Source of the DNA: Saccopteryx bilineata
Lineage: Eukaryota > Chordata > Mammalia > Chiroptera > Emballonuridae
Assembly (NCBI RefSeq): GCF_036850765.1
Contig: NC_089490.1
Location: 108,941,074-109,005,073 of the forward strand
Length of the DNA: 64,000 bases
Direction of reading: 5' to 3'
Part shown: in pieces, positions 1 through 12,450 of the stretch
How the letters are laid out: each line of letters begins with the position of its first letter
How positions within the stretch are numbered: the stretch's first letter is position 1
Made by a program: the position numbers and the translations under genes
Notes under the pieces: model-generated
What the model saw: the letters and a program-made list of their open reading frames with translations, nothing else
Database searches by the model: none
Told to the model about the DNA's origin: nothing

Positions 1-1095
1 TGAAGGCAAAGATGAATGAATGGGACTACATCAGAATAAAAAGTTTTTGCTCAGCAAGAGAAACCGATACCAAAATAAACAGACAGCCAACTAAATGGGA
101 ACTGATATTTTCAAACAATAGCTCAGATAAGGGCCTAATATCCAAAATTTACAAAGAACTCATAAAACTCAACAACAAACAAACAAACAATCCAATAAAA
201 AAATGGGAAGAGGACATGAACAGACACTTCTCCCAGGAAGAAATACAAATGGCCAACAGATATATGAAAAGATGCTCAGCTTCATTAGTTATTAGAGAAA
301 TGCAAATCAAAACTACAATGAGATACCACCTCACCCCTGTTAGATTAGCTATTATCAACAAGGCGGGTAATAGCAAGTGTTGGAGAGGCTGCGGAGAAAA
401 AGGAACCCTCATACACTGTTGGTGGGAATGTAAAGTAGTACAACCATTATGGAGGAAAGTATGGTGGTTCCTCAAAAAACTGCAAATAGAACTACCTTAT
501 GACCCAGCAATCCCTCTACTGGGTATATACCCCAAAACCTCAGAATCATTGATACGTAAAGACACATGTAGCCCTATGTTCATTGCAGCACTGTTCACAG
601 TGGCCAAGACATGGAAACAACCAAAAAGCCCTTCAATAGAAGACTGGATAAAGAAGATGTGGCACATATACACTATGGAATACTACTCAGCCATAAGAAA
701 TGATGACATCAGATCATTTACAGCAAAATGATGGGATCTTGATAACATCATATGGAGTGAAATAAGTAAATCAGAAAAAAACAAGAACTCCATGATTCCA
801 TACATTGGTGGAATATAAAAACGAGACTAAGAGACATGGACAAGAGTGTGGTGGTTACTAGGGGTGGGGGGAGGGAGGACGCAGGAGGGAGGGAGGGAGA
901 GAGTTAGGGGGAGGGGGAGGGGCACAGAGAAAACTAGATAGAGGGTGACGGAGGACAATCTGACTCTGGGTGAGGGGTATGCAACATAATTTAATGACAA
1001 GATAACCTAGACATGTTTTCTTTGAATATATGTACCCTGAAATATTAATGTCATCCCATTAACATTAATAAAAATTTATTAAAAAAAATAATAAT
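1..1095 (+). mobile_element. L1 retrotransposon, 3' end (ORF2 C-terminus, 3' UTR, A-rich tail)
   Basis: A frame open from 12 to 731 encodes the C-terminal part of L1 ORF2, with the usual cysteine-rich stretch followed by the 'PLLGIYPK' and '[12 protein letters not shown]' blocks. It stops at 729-731, but ORF2-like sequence continues past the stop to about 818. A G-rich 3' UTR (about 860-975) and an A-rich tail near 1,075-1,095 follow. The 5' part lies outside the window. The last ~140 bp match the antisense fragment at 25,657-25,797, so both belong to the same or a close L1 subfamily. Confidence 0.9.
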
Positions 1096-1597
1096 AATAA
1101 GTACAAAATATAAGATCCTGAAGATATTTTTTATTTAATTTCATTATGGGAAAGTCTTTTTCTCAATTTTGGTACAAATCAGAAGGCCTCTCATTATCAA
1201 TTCTATCAATTGTATGTAGTAACTTGAGTACATAATGTTCTTAGAAGAACATCCAAATATATCAATTTCTTAAGTAAATTTAACACCAATTTACAATCTC
1301 AAAATTCAAATTGAGGATTTAGAGAGAGGTGATGCTGGGCTTCCAAATTATGGATGTGTTGAAAAAACACAGAGCTCATTAGTCCCTAGTTAGATCACCA
1401 TTTGTTCATCTCTGTAATTCCTCTGATTTCTTTACAGCCCAAAGTTAAATTAACCTTAAATTTTGAAGGAAAAAAACAAGCATTGAAAATGTGTAAGTAA
1501 ACTAGTCTTAACACTCTCATTTATCACTGTTTTCATTCACCATAGAATCATACCTCCCACTCTAAATATAAAAGAGGGTTATAAAACTCACATTTAG

Positions 1598-1994
1598 GCC
1601 CTGGCCGGTTGGCTCAGCGGTAGAGTGTCGGCCTGGCGTGCAGGGGACCCAGGTTCGATTCCTGGCCAGGGCACATAGGGGAGGCGCCCATTTGCTTCTC
1701 CACCCTCCCCCCTTTCCTCTCTGTCTCTCTCTTCCTCTCCCGCAGCCAAGGCTCCATTGGAGCAAAGATGGCCCGGGCGCTGGGGATGGCTCCTTGGCCT
1801 TTGCCCCAGGTGCTAGAGTGGCTCTGGTCACGGCAGAGCGACGCCCCGGAGGGGCAGAGCATCGCCCCCTGGTGGGCAGAGCGTCGCCCCTGGTGGGCGT
1901 GCCGGGTGGATCCCCGTCGGGCGCATGCGGGAGTCTGTCTGTCTCTCCCCGTTTCCAGCTTCGGAAAAATACAAAAAAAAAAAAAAAACAAACC
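1598..1994 (+). mobile_element. tRNA-derived SINE, type A, with target-site duplications
   Basis: The head is tRNA-like: A box TGGCTCAGCGGTAGAG, B box GGTTCGATTCC, and a closing CCAGGGC that can pair with the 5' GCCCTGG as an acceptor stem. A long body follows (TTTGCTTCTCCACC..., GGAGCAAAGATGGCC...), ending in an A-rich tail. The flanks CTCACATTTAG at 1,587-1,597 and 1,995-2,005 are a perfect 11-bp target-site duplication. Long open frames on both strands here are SINE sequence, not genes. Confidence 0.93.
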
Positions 1995-2005
1995 CTCACA
2001 TTTAG

Positions 2006-4529
2006 ACGGCAATTAGGTTGTGGAGTAGAAACAGTGGCGACAGACCCAGGACTGAGAACCTGAGCTACAACAGATGGCGAGGAATACACCATTCACACAC
2101 TCCAAGATGAACTTGGACACTAACAATTGGATACTTTGTGAAAAGTAATTACTGCAGTTACAGAGATAGAAATTTATTTCATCAATATAGTTGCAGAGTT
2201 AAAGTGAATAGTATCTCAGTTGTAGATTGAGCATATAGAAAATAGTAGTGCAAAATATTCATGTATTTGCTTTAAATAACTCATTCTGTGGGGTCTCAAA
2301 TTCAAATACTGAAGAAGAAAAATCAGCACTTATATAAACACTTACTATTTGTTAAGCGTAGTTCTAAGTGCTTTAAAAATAATAAAGATATTTCAACCTT
2401 ATCAAAAAACTATGAGACTGTTATTATTTCCACTTTAAAGATAAAGAAACTTCTTATTCTGGAAAATTTGAGTACATTTTACAAGGATCACGTTTAGCAA
2501 GCAGCAGAGCTGAAATTTGAACCAGTTTTAGTTCATGCGTAATACTCAGTTATTATATTGCATCTAAGAGCCAGGCAGTAAAGGTAGTTGAGTAAAGGTA
2601 AACACTATGATAAATGAGGGCAAATATTCAAAATCAGCATTGTTGTTTTCTACTTATAACCACTGCATGACAAAAGCATGAAATTGCAAACCACAGGTCC
2701 TGTTGAACCTTTCCGTTTCAGAGGAATCATTTGTGTTTTTGAGACTATGTGTCAGTCAAATAAAAATTTATCTGTGGTCTAATATATCTAAATATAGAAA
2801 ATTTCATGTAAGAAATATACTTTTATCTATTAGAAAAATAAATTCTACAAACCCTAAGCAACTGATATGCTCATGATTCTTATATAAGTAATCATCTTTT
2901 CCTTTCAGGTCTGGCTTCCAAAAATCTCAGTTAAACCCCATGTTCAGCAATCTTAAATTCGCTTCATTTGATGACAATATATCAAGCAGCCTTCTTCTCT
3001 TTTTTCCCAATAATAAATATTTCTCTAAGTGTATGGTGTTTTTGCAAAACAACTCAAAAATTTTTTAAATAAGTTTTAGGAGAAACAAACACACATTTTG
3101 TGTTTTATTGCTTTTTTTCTAAGGCACCTTCTGAATATTTCTTCTACTAACAGCTGTCTGGATTTGGATTCTTATCATAGTATGTTTTAGAATATTTTTG
3201 AGATTAATTTAGTGAATACCAAGGGCCTTGTTTTACACTTACTACTCTCCCCTGAAGAACTGTGTATTTTGCATCTTGTGTAGCACTAAGCAAAATGCCA
3301 TGAACAGAGTAAGCATTCAAATGAATAAATTAGTAAGTGTATGAATGAACTTAATATCTTCATTATCAAGGTGATGAGAAACACCACTTGATTTTTTAGG
3401 ATCCAGATGACAATTCTATGAGTTAAGAGGATTCAGTTTTATCTCAAGTTTTCTATCAGAAGAATTCTAAAATTTTATATAAATCATTGGTCTAGGAATT
3501 GAGTTAATCATTAATATATTGCTTCTTAGGTTCAAATTTACCCTTCATTGTCTGTTTGTTATAATAGAGATAGACTCTAAATATTCCTCTTTTCCCAGCT
3601 AACAATATCTAGTTCTGTCAGTTGATGGGACTGGAGAGACTCTGGAAGAGGAAGGACTTTTTCTTCCTGAATCTAGGGTGCTTTGTTCATCAGGCTGCTG
3701 ACAGTTTGGGGTTTTCTCCATACCCAATGATCAGCTGAATGTAGTACCTACCTTCCCTTAGACAACTTCAAATAGCACCCTGTCAGTCACCTTCATAACT
3801 GAGTGGTCCCAGCAAGGCGGCTCCAGTGATGGACTTCCCCTCACATATCTTCTGGTAATTCTGGAGTGTGCACCGTCCTATGGACACTTTCCTAGCTCTC
3901 CAGATAGAAGACTTGTTGATGCGGCACCTCAGCTAACATCTTCGTTATCTGCTGAGCCACACTTGTGTCCTCTCTACTACTTTCAGCATTTTAGTCTACA
4001 GTTTAATATGGGGAGGCCTCTTCCTTAAGTGTTCTGTCTTAGCACAAGAGGTGGTGGCTCCTCCCTGTGTCTGATATACTTGTGGGGTTTTTTTTAGAGT
4101 TCATTTCCTTTTAACCAATGCCTCCATTACTCCAACCCTCTATTAATAATTTTTAAATTAAATTTTCCAAGTTCAAATTATTGTGCGTTATAGACTCCTC
4201 ATTAGACCCTGATTGATATAGGAATGTAGTTAAATCAACTGAAATGCTACTGAATCTATTTTCTCACTTCTAATACCACTAGAATTTCCCTGTAATTGCC
4301 AAACTTTTTAACTAATGGAATCCTGTTTGGGCAAAAAACACACAAAAACTTTATATGGAGTACTGATAGGCAAAATATATTTTTAAAAAAGAGGTGTTTT
4401 GAGTTAAGAGGGGTAGGTCAGAAGATGGCTGATGCAAGGCTCCTTCTTGTCTATCAACCCCCACCCCTTCCGCTGCCGATGTTGGTCTTTAAACACTACT
4501 GTGGAATGTAAAAGATGTGCAGGACACAG
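2006..4529. other. Intergenic A+T-rich DNA, nothing recognised
   Basis: I see no exon with convincing splice sites, no conserved domain and no repeat that I can name. Short open frames (for example 2,288-2,497 and 4,296-4,511) have no recognisable motif and low-complexity composition. Confidence 0.5.
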
Positions 4530-4875
4530 TGTCTTAGTTGGTTAGACACTGTAACAAAATATCATAGACTGAGTGGTTTATAAACAACAGAAATTTATCT
4601 CATATAGTTCTAGAGGCTGGAAATCTGAGATCAGGGACCCAGTACAGTCAGCAGAAAGCCCTCTTCTAAGTCACAAATTTCTGGTTGTATCCTTACATGG
4701 TGGAAAGAGCTAGGGAACTCTGTGAAGTCTCTTTTATAAAATACTAATCCCATTCATGAGGGCTTTACCTCATGAATTACCTCCCCCAAACCCTAACTCC
4801 TGGTACTATCACCTTGGATATTAAGATTTTAACATATAAAAATTTAGAGGGTCACATATATTTAGACCATAGCAC
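4530..4875 (-). repeat. Old LTR-like repeat, ERVL-MaLR/MLT1 type
   Basis: Phrases such as 'ATAACAAAATAYCATAGACTG' (4,553 on), 'CATGGTGGAAAG' and 'CCCATTCATGAGGGCT' match, in reverse orientation, the very common mammalian MaLR/MLT1-type solo LTR as I remember it. It is diverged and no target-site duplication was located. The family name is a judgement from memory. Confidence 0.5.
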
Positions 4876-6595
4876 ACAGCTTGAGAGTTAAACTCTGTAT
4901 CCATCTTATGTGTGATAAAATGAAAAATCTTCCACCAAATGTTACAAATTATATTGCCATAATAATTACAACCATTGTGCAGTGCATGGCTACCTAATTC
5001 CTTTTTTATTCAAGAAATAAAATAATCTCCTTTAGACTGATCCACTTATTTAATCTTGGAACAACTGAATACAATGGAAGGAATATGGGGATCTCAAAAG
5101 GAAATGGTTTACTTCTATTAAACCAGAGAGTTGACTCAAAATGAATGAAGATAGATGGAATGGGATGAGATGTTTAAGGGGAACTACGTTCTCAATATTG
5201 AAAACATAAGTTTTTGGTGTCACTAGTATCTTTTGGCACTAAAGACTAAGAAACTGCCATGGTCTCCTTGGAAAGTCCCTGTTCTTATGGCAACAGAATG
5301 GGAAACACCAACAGAGGCTGCTTCTCCTTTCATAGAGGACTATCTGTTCCATAATATAGACATACTTTCTCAGAAGAATCCTCATTCGGACAAGTGCTCA
5401 CCTCAAATCTGCACATCCACTTAATATTATCCAACCTTTAATTCAGAAAATGTTTGAATATAAGTTATTCCGCAGAGGTCTCATTCTGCAGAATTAACAT
5501 AAGAAGAATGCACCTTGCCAATCCAATCAATATTCTGAAATAAAGTGGAATAAAACCAACTATTATCTTCACAATTACTTTCTTTTCTAACATCAACATG
5601 AAATAAATCTAACTTTCAAAATGGGTATGAAGAGGGCTAAGGATATAGTGACCATATAGTACAAATTTGATATTTTGAAAGAATTTCATGGAAGGAGAAA
5701 AGTATAAATTTTATTTTTAAAAAATCACAAAAATAAGATAGCATTCTCCTGAGCCTTCCATGTAATTGGTATGTTCTGGTAACAAGTTATAACTATGTTT
5801 TATTTCTTTTGTTAACAAGCTTATTTTTCATGTAAAATACAATTATCCACTAAACCAAACAAACAACAGAAAACAGTTCTTCTCAGCTCCTAGAAAGAAA
5901 ACTATAATAAGAAAGCTTATATAATTTCCAGACTATTTATTGATTATTTCCAATTTTATATCCCACCCTTGAAAGCTTGACAATTTTCTGAATACAGATA
6001 AAACTCGAACAAATGAGCTTTAAATTTTTTTAACACAAAAGCTCTAATTGTCATTTGAGTTTATGAGTTGAGAATGTAATTAAGCAGAGACAAAGGTCAG
6101 GAAGTCATGTGGGTGAAGAGAGTGTAGTACAGACTGCGGCAAACTGAACACATAACCCTGTATCAGTGGTTGCAAGTAGAATATGCTATTGGTGACAAGT
6201 GGGACCCAAGCATAGGTGTGTTTGAAAATCAAAATATTTTTAATGAAATAGGGTTTGAGGAACCCATATCCTTTTCTATTCCAGCTCTTTGACTCTCATA
6301 AAAAGTTGTTCCTAGGAAGAATTACAAGCCTGGTGTTGACAGATGCTAGCATTTTAGGAAACTCAGAATTTTGTATAACAGCTTCTGTGTTAAATGTCAT
6401 CAAATATTGCAAACATGTTTTTTTAAAACATTGTTTTTGCAAACAAAAGAAGTATAAAGATTGAATTCAACTCATAAGTCTCCATGTTATGGATTTTGAA
6501 TTGCAGACTTTTTCCCCCCAAGAAGATAAGAAATATTCAAAAGGGAATTTGGCTTATAAGAGACTTGCAGTAAAAAAAAACAAACCATGAGATTT
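4876..6595. other. Intergenic A+T-rich DNA
   Basis: No gene is supported. The open frame at 5,233-5,424 has no recognisable domain. A minus-strand stretch near 5,470-5,560 superficially resembles the start of a lectin exon but lacks its cysteines. Confidence 0.45.
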
Positions 6596-6612
6596 AAAAT
6601 CAGACAACCTAG

Positions 6613-6951
6613 CCTGACCAGGCGGTGGCGCAGTGGATAGAGCGTCGGACTGGGATACCGAGGACCCAGGTTTGAGACCCTGAGGTCGCCAGCTTGAGCG
6701 TGGGCTCATCTGGTTTGAGCAAAGCTCACCAGCTTGGACCCAAGGTCGCTGGCTTGAGCAAGGGGTTACTCGGTCTGCTGAAGGCCCGCGGTCAAGGCAC
6801 ATATGAGAAAGCAATCAATGAACAACTAAGGTGTCGCAAGGAAAAACTAATGATTGATGCTTCTCATCTCTCTCCGTTCCTGTCTGTCTGTCCCTATCTA
6901 TCCCTCTCTCTGACTCTCTCTCTGTCTCTGAAACAAACAAAAAAAAAGAAT
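6613..6951 (+). mobile_element. tRNA-derived SINE, type B
   Basis: The head CCTGACCAGGCGGTGGCGCAGTGGATAGAGCGTC is followed by the repeated 'GCTTGAGC / GGTCGCTGGC' body, the 'GGCACATATGAGAAAGCAATC' block, a pyrimidine-rich CTCTCTCTGTCTCTG stretch and an A-rich tail. The flanks AAAATCAGACAACCTAG (6,596-6,612) and AAAATCCGACAACCTAG (6,952-6,968) form a 17-bp duplication with one mismatch. Confidence 0.92.
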
Positions 6952-6968
6952 AAAATCCGACAACCTAG

Positions 6969-7960
6969 TTTTAACTGTATATAACTGAGTTGTTTAATCT
7001 TTTGATTCTGGGTTTGGAAAATGCATATTATAAAATAGGGTCTACTTATAAAGCACAGGATTTCCATGAAAATTGATTACACAGTACCTAGAAAACCATA
7101 TTGTTTAATCAGCTTCAGGCTTGATGTGAGGACCTAATTGGTTTTTTTCAGGGATAGACATTTCTCTTCATCTTATTTTTGAATCCACTGTTCTGTGCTT
7201 CATTTTTAGGTTAATTTCTCCATGAGACTAGAAATAGACTAGTATAGGGATTCTTTATAAAACCTCCTAATCCCAAAGAAAGAGAAATACCTTTCCTCTC
7301 TTACCTGATATAAAATAAATATCAAGTAAGACACTTAAGAAAGGCTCAGTTATAAGATATCATCTATTTCTGAAATAAGTTCATGTTATGGAAGATGAAA
7401 AATCCCTAATTCACGAACTACTTTGCAATATAACAAATATAGTATTTTCATTTGATAGCATAATTTGTAATTTTGTTTCCATAACAAAGATATTCATTTA
7501 CTTGAGTTAAGATGGACCATCTTAAAAGTTAAGATTGGAAATAAACATTTTGTACATAAGGAATATCTAATGAACTTTAAGTTTCATATATACAAATCAA
7601 CCTGTACATAAATAAATGCCTCACCTGCAATTTTATACAGGCAATATCTACTGCACTACATTTTAAACCTAACATAAAATATAAAACTATTTTTCCTTTT
7701 AGCTCAAAATTTATTATACTATTTTTTTTACCTTTCTCTAATTCAGCATTTATTAAGATATTTGATTTATGAAGAGCTAATATTTACTAATTCACTATAT
7801 GGCATTACATTGCTTAATTGATATATTTGAAAGCTGATAAAACTTAGTTTAATTTAGATTTGATGTGTTTATTTTTTCATTATAAAAGTGTAATGGGAAT
7901 AGATTTTACTTGTGTATTATAAGTGCTGGGCTTTGTTTACTTCACAGCATGACCTCTGGG
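6969..7960. other. A+T-rich unique sequence
   Basis: No gene, named repeat or structured element is visible. The stretch contains only short open frames of low complexity. Confidence 0.5.
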
Positions 7961-8370
7961 TGGCTTTCTGGCCAGTAGCCACGGCCACCATCACAGCTGC
8001 CTGGCCCATGCAGGTTCGCATTTGATTCGGACAAACGGTAATGAAACAATGAAGCCAAGAACTGGTGGGCTGTTACATTTAATCCTAGCTTGCACCAGGC
8101 GGGCAAAAAATACATACAGTGGGAAAACATTTCCCTTTCTATTCAGGGCTCCTAAAGCAATTGACTTATCTGAGTTTCCTAGAATCAAAGATTTCTACCT
8201 CACCAGCTTTATTCACTTCTGTTCCCCATCTCCTTCTTTCTGCACAAACTGGCTTCTCCTTCAGCACTCCACCATCTTGGCTGCTTCTCCTCCGCAATGT
8301 TAATTTCAGGAACTGAGAGAGAGCCCCCAGCCCGCTTTATTTTATAGTGTAGAAATTAAAGCCTTTAAAC

Positions 8371-10845
8371 CAGGGGTCAGGAACCTATGGCTCGTGAGCC
8401 AGATGTGGCTCTTTTGATGGCTGCATCTGGCTCGCAGACAAATCTTTAATAAAAAAAATAATGTTAAAAATATAAAACATTCTCATGTATTACAATTCAT
8501 TCATTTTCTACCGCTCATGTTCATGGTTGTGGGTGGCTGGAGCCAATCACAGCTGTCCTCCGGGACAATACCAAATTTTTATTGGATAATGCATAAAGTA
8601 CACGGGTCATTGTGAGGTCAGGAAGTAAACTTCCCTCCTTTTAATCAAGTAGTCAGCTGGCTAATTGCAGAAATCCTTTTGATGAAGAAGATGGCTAAAA
8701 GAAAAAAAGATGAGGAGTATCATACTTTTCAGCAGGAATGGACAGAGGAATTCGCCTTTCTGGAGAGAGCAGGTTCTGTAGTGTGTCTAATATGCAATGA
8801 TAAAATTGCATTAATGAAATGGTCAAATATAAAGCGCCACTTCAACACATGCCATTTTACATTTGCATCAAAATATCCAGTGGGGGACAGGAGGAAGAAA
8901 GCATATCAAGAGCTACTGTGCAGAGTGCAAGCTAGTCAGCAGCAACTTCGTGTTTGGACCCAACAAGGTGACTGGACTTCAGCTAGCTTTGCTGGTGCTT
9001 TAGCAATTGTGAGAAACAGAAAGCCATTCACAGATGGGGAGTATGCCAAAACATTCATGCTTGATGTTGCCAATGAATGTTTTGACCACTTTTCGGATAA
9101 AGATAAGATAATCAAACTAATACAAGACATGCCTCTGTTGGCAAGAACTGTTCTTGATCATACCATCATAATGGCAAATCAAATTGAGGCAACACAAGTG
9201 AAGGACATAAATGCAGCACCATTCTTTCTCTCACTTTGGATGAGTCAACAGATGTAAGTCATTTTTCCCAGTTCAGCGTGATTGCAAGGGATGCTATCGG
9301 TGACACACTATGTGAGGAAAGTCTTGCTGTTTTGCCTATGGAAGAGATAACAAGAGGGGAGGATTTATTCAAGTCTTTCACAGAGTTCACTAAAGAAAAA
9401 AATCTACCCATGGATAAACTTATTTCGGTGTATACTGATGTGCTCCGTGCATGGTGGGGAAAAACAGAGGATTCATAGTGCTTCCTCATGAACATAAAAA
9501 GAGACCCATCCTAAGTTTTCACTGTATCCTACATCAAGAGGCGCTTTGTGTTCAGATGTGTGGTGAGCAGCTTGGTGAGGTGATGTCACTGTTCACTCGG
9601 CTGGTCAACTTTATTGTTGCCCGAGCTTTAAATGATCACCAGTTTAAAACACTGCTGGATGAAGTTGGGAATAATTATCCTGGTCTGCTTCTGCACAGCA
9701 ATGTGCATTGGTTGTCAAGAGGGAAGGTGCTCAGCCATTTCACAGCTTCTTTGAGCAAAATCTGGACTTTTCTTGAAATGAAAAAGATCAAGCATCCTGA
9801 GTTAGCTAACACTGAGTGGCTCCTGAAGTTCTACTATCTCATGGACATGACTGAATATCTGAACCAGCTCAATGTGAAAATGCAAGGTGTTGGAAATACA
9901 GTCTTATCCCTTCAACAAGCAGTGTTTGCATTTGGAAACAAGCTGGGACTCTTCATCGCAGACATTGAAACAGGTCATTTACTACACTTTGGAAAACTGG
10001 GAGAATTTAAAGATGCATGCATAGCAAGTGATCCTGCTCAACATTTTGATCTCCAGCAGCTAGTGGGCTTCGCATCTGATCTCCTGCAGACATTCAAAAC
10101 ACGCTTTGGAGAATTTCATGAGTGCACTCGTCTTTTTAAGTTCATCATCCATCCACATGAGTGTGCAGAGGACAGTGCTGACCTGAATTACATCTCTGGT
10201 TGCCTCCGTCAGAGATTTTGAGCTACAAGCTGCTGACCTGAAGGCCTCAGACATGTGGGTGAATAAGTTCAAGTCACTGAATGAAGATTTGGAAAGACTT
10301 GCACGACAGCAAGCAGAGTTGGCAAGCAAACGCAAGTGGGAAGAAATGAAAAAACTTCAACACACAGACCAGCTGATTGTCAAAACTTGTAACACGCTTC
10401 TTGTCACATACCACACACTGCAGCATGTGAGTATTGCTGTACTGAAAATGTTTGGCTCTGCGTATGCATGTGAGCAGTCTTTCTCACATCTAAAGAATGT
10501 TAAGACCAACCTATGATCACGTTTAACGGATGGAAATCTCAATGCCTGCATGAAGCTTAACCTCACCACGTATCAACTAGACTACAAGGCCATCAGCAAA
10601 ACCATGCAGCACCAGAAGTCGCATTAATGATAAGAAGTACTTTATTCATCATTGGTTAGCAACAGCATAACAATGTTATTAAAAAGAATTCAGAGACTTA
10701 TTGTACTTTAAAAGTGTTGGTCTTACATAAAATGCACACATTTACTTGTATTTAGTGTTAAACATATTGTATGGCTCTCACAGAATTACATTTTAAAATA
10801 TGTGGCATTCATGGCTCTCTCAGCCAAAAAGGTTCCTGACCCCTG
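8371..10845 (+). mobile_element. hAT-superfamily DNA transposon, near complete, with TIRs and 8-bp TSD
   Basis: The ends are perfect 15-bp inverted repeats, CAGGGGTCAGGAACC and GGTTCCTGACCCCTG. They are flanked by an identical 8-bp duplication CTTTAAAC (8,363-8,370 and 10,846-10,853), the hallmark of hAT insertion. The element interrupts the LTR around it, so it is younger than that LTR. The coding body is intronless and lies at 8,679-10,627. Unpaired GGCTC-rich subterminal repeats lie at both ends. Confidence 0.95.
8679..10627 (+). pseudogene. Broken hAT transposase gene
   Basis: Four overlapping frames (8,679-9,257, 9,236-9,478, 9,451-10,221, 10,253-10,516) read as one hAT transposase of the GTF2IRD2/SCAND3/ZBED-like group. 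Visible in order: an N-terminal zinc-finger-like block (C-x2-C ... H-x4-C-H, residues about 37-60), the DESTD motif carrying the first catalytic Asp, a degraded TDG...GK region for the second Asp, an HCILHQEALC block, and the C-terminal hAT dimerisation region with YACEQSFS, whose Glu is probably the third catalytic residue. There are at least three frameshifts (near 9,245, 9,455 and 10,210). An in-frame TGA at 10,514-10,516 looks like a decayed CGA Arg codon, and transposase-like sequence continues past it to the TAA near 10,625. The copy cannot encode an active enzyme as it stands. Confidence 0.9.
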
Positions 10846-11140
10846 CTTTAAACCAATATACAAATAAGGAAGTCTCTGATACAAAGGCTCTTATCTGAGG
10901 CATAAATGGGATTCCTCATAGGAGTGCACCACCCCACATAATGCAACAGTCAAGGGTGTGGGGGAAAAGCTTAGTTTTGAAGAGACCTTAGAATTAAAAG
11001 GGTGGGAAAGGCTTAATCTTAAAACTAAGCCTTAGGTTATAATGACTTTGCCAGCTTATAGCCTGTCTCCCACACCCAATGCAAACTATAAGTGAACAAA
11101 CATATATATCATAGTTATAATTTATTTGACCGACAGTGGC

Positions 11141-11845
11141 CAAGGGTCCAATCTTCTATTTTGTTATTAGAGATGAAAGAATAGAACATATGAATTCTAA
11201 ATCATTGAAAGAGGGGAGGGTGCTGTTTATACAAGGAAATTTGTATCAGCTGGTGTCATTTATGGGTTCTTTAGACCAATACAAGGAAGATAAAGATTTG
11301 TGGATCCTTCATGAGAAAGTAGGCAGCATTTTTGTTTCCCTTGCTATTTCCATCACTCTGTGCTTCTTCATACCTTGACCTTAGGTTAATGTTATTACAG
11401 ATGAATGGGTTTTTTTTTTTCTTTTACAGAAGCTGTTTCCATCAATATCTTAGTGCCTCCACCCAATTCAGGCACTAGTATGCATGTTGGAGGGGCAGGA
11501 TAGGGCTGTTTCAGTGCAGTGGGCCCTCATTTAATGTTGCAAGTTCCTTTTCTACCTCATTTCTATTTTTTTTTTTCTGAAGGGAGCAAGTGCTTCTGCC
11601 ACTTGTTCACAGATCACAATTTTTCACCTTCCTTGAAACAACTGCTCTTCTAATCCAGACCTAAGCAAAGACCACAACCCCTTCTTTTGAAATAATTATG
11701 TTCATGTCATTTTTAATTAACAGAAATGTGAGTGGCCTAGCTGCGATACTCTCCTAGAGGAGAATGATAAATAATATTAAAGAGTTAAAATGGTCAAGAT
11801 AATGACAGGACGTGAATAAGAGAAAAAATCTTGCAAGAGGGCATT
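11141..11845. other. Unique sequence between two LTR copies
   Basis: No gene is supported. An open frame at 11,136-11,378 ends in a hydrophobic run but has no recognisable domain, splice context or homologue. Confidence 0.4.
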
Positions 11846-12450
11846 TGTGAAGCCAGTAGTCACAGCCACCATCACAGCAGCCTTGCCCATGCAGGTTTGC
11901 ATTAGATTCGGACAGTCGGTAAAGAAACAACAGAGCCAAAAACTGATGGGCATCATCTTTAATCCTAGCTTGCACCCGGTGGGCAAGTAAAAACACACTG
12001 GGCTCCAAAACCCACTCATTCAGTGCTCACAAAGCTACTGACTTTTCTGAGTTTCCTAGAATCAAAGGTTTCTAGCTCACCAGACTTATTCACCTCTGTC
12101 CCCCATCTCCTTCCTTCTCCCTGCACAAACTCTGCACAAACTGGCTTCTCACTCAGCACTCCACCATCTTGGCTGCTTCTCCTGGCCTCCTCCATGTGGC
12201 CTTTCTCTGCTTTTCTCTCTAATGCTAATCTCAGGAACTGAGAAAGCAAGCTCTCCGTCTGCCCCCACTTTATAGTGCAGAAATCAAAACCTTTAATCCA
12301 ATATACAATATAGGGAAGTCTCTAATACAAAGTCACTTATCTGAGGTATAATGGGATTGTACCACTACACATCAAAAAGGGTGGGAAAGGCTTAGTCCTA
12401 AAACCAAGCCCCAAGCTACAAGGATCCTGCCTGCCCACAGCCCGCCCCCA
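11846..12450 (-). mobile_element. Solo LTR, copy 2 of the same family
   Basis: It starts TGTGAAGCCAGTAGTCACAGCC and follows copies 1 and 3 closely through the 'AATCCTAGCTTGCACC', 'TTTCCTAGAATCAAAG', 'CTCCACCATCTTGGCTGC' and 'GGGTGGGAAAGGCTTAG' blocks. It carries a small insertion, CTGCACAAACTCTGCACAAACT, at 12,121-12,142. Past about 12,440 it diverges from the other copies, so this end is either truncated or a different subtype. Confidence 0.7.

Larger units (their letters stand above)
7965..11135 (-). mobile_element. Solo LTR (copy 1) split by a hAT transposon
   Basis: Two pieces, 7,965-8,362 and 10,854-11,135, make one LTR of about 680 bp that matches the copies at 11,846-12,450 and 17,144-18,129. 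Read on the minus strand it starts TGTCGG, has a TATAAAATA box followed by a GTGAATAAAGC poly(A) signal about 150 nt later, and ends near the GGTGGCCGTGGC block. This is the U3-R-U5 order of an endogenous retrovirus LTR. A possible 5-bp duplication, GTGGC, flanks it (7,960-7,964 and 11,136-11,140). No internal retroviral genes are present. Confidence 0.72.

Noticed and set aside
1598..1675. tRNA-like sequence with A and B boxes
   Set aside because: It is the head of a SINE with target duplications and a long body, as are the similar segments elsewhere; not a tRNA gene.
1562..2092. Long open frames on both strands over type A SINEs (also at 47,181-47,730, 55,672-56,247 and 63,470-63,973)
   Set aside because: They coincide with SINE bodies and their A-rich tails; G+C-rich repeats give open frames by composition.
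5465..5570. Minus-strand stretch with an AG acceptor followed by 'DWIGK', like the start of a lectin exon
   Set aside because: It has no cysteines, meets a stop after about 16 codons and has no partner exons; treated as chance.
11136..11378. Open frame with a hydrophobic C-terminus next to LTR copy 1
   Set aside because: No domain, no splice context and no conservation evidence; A+T-rich chance frame is more likely.
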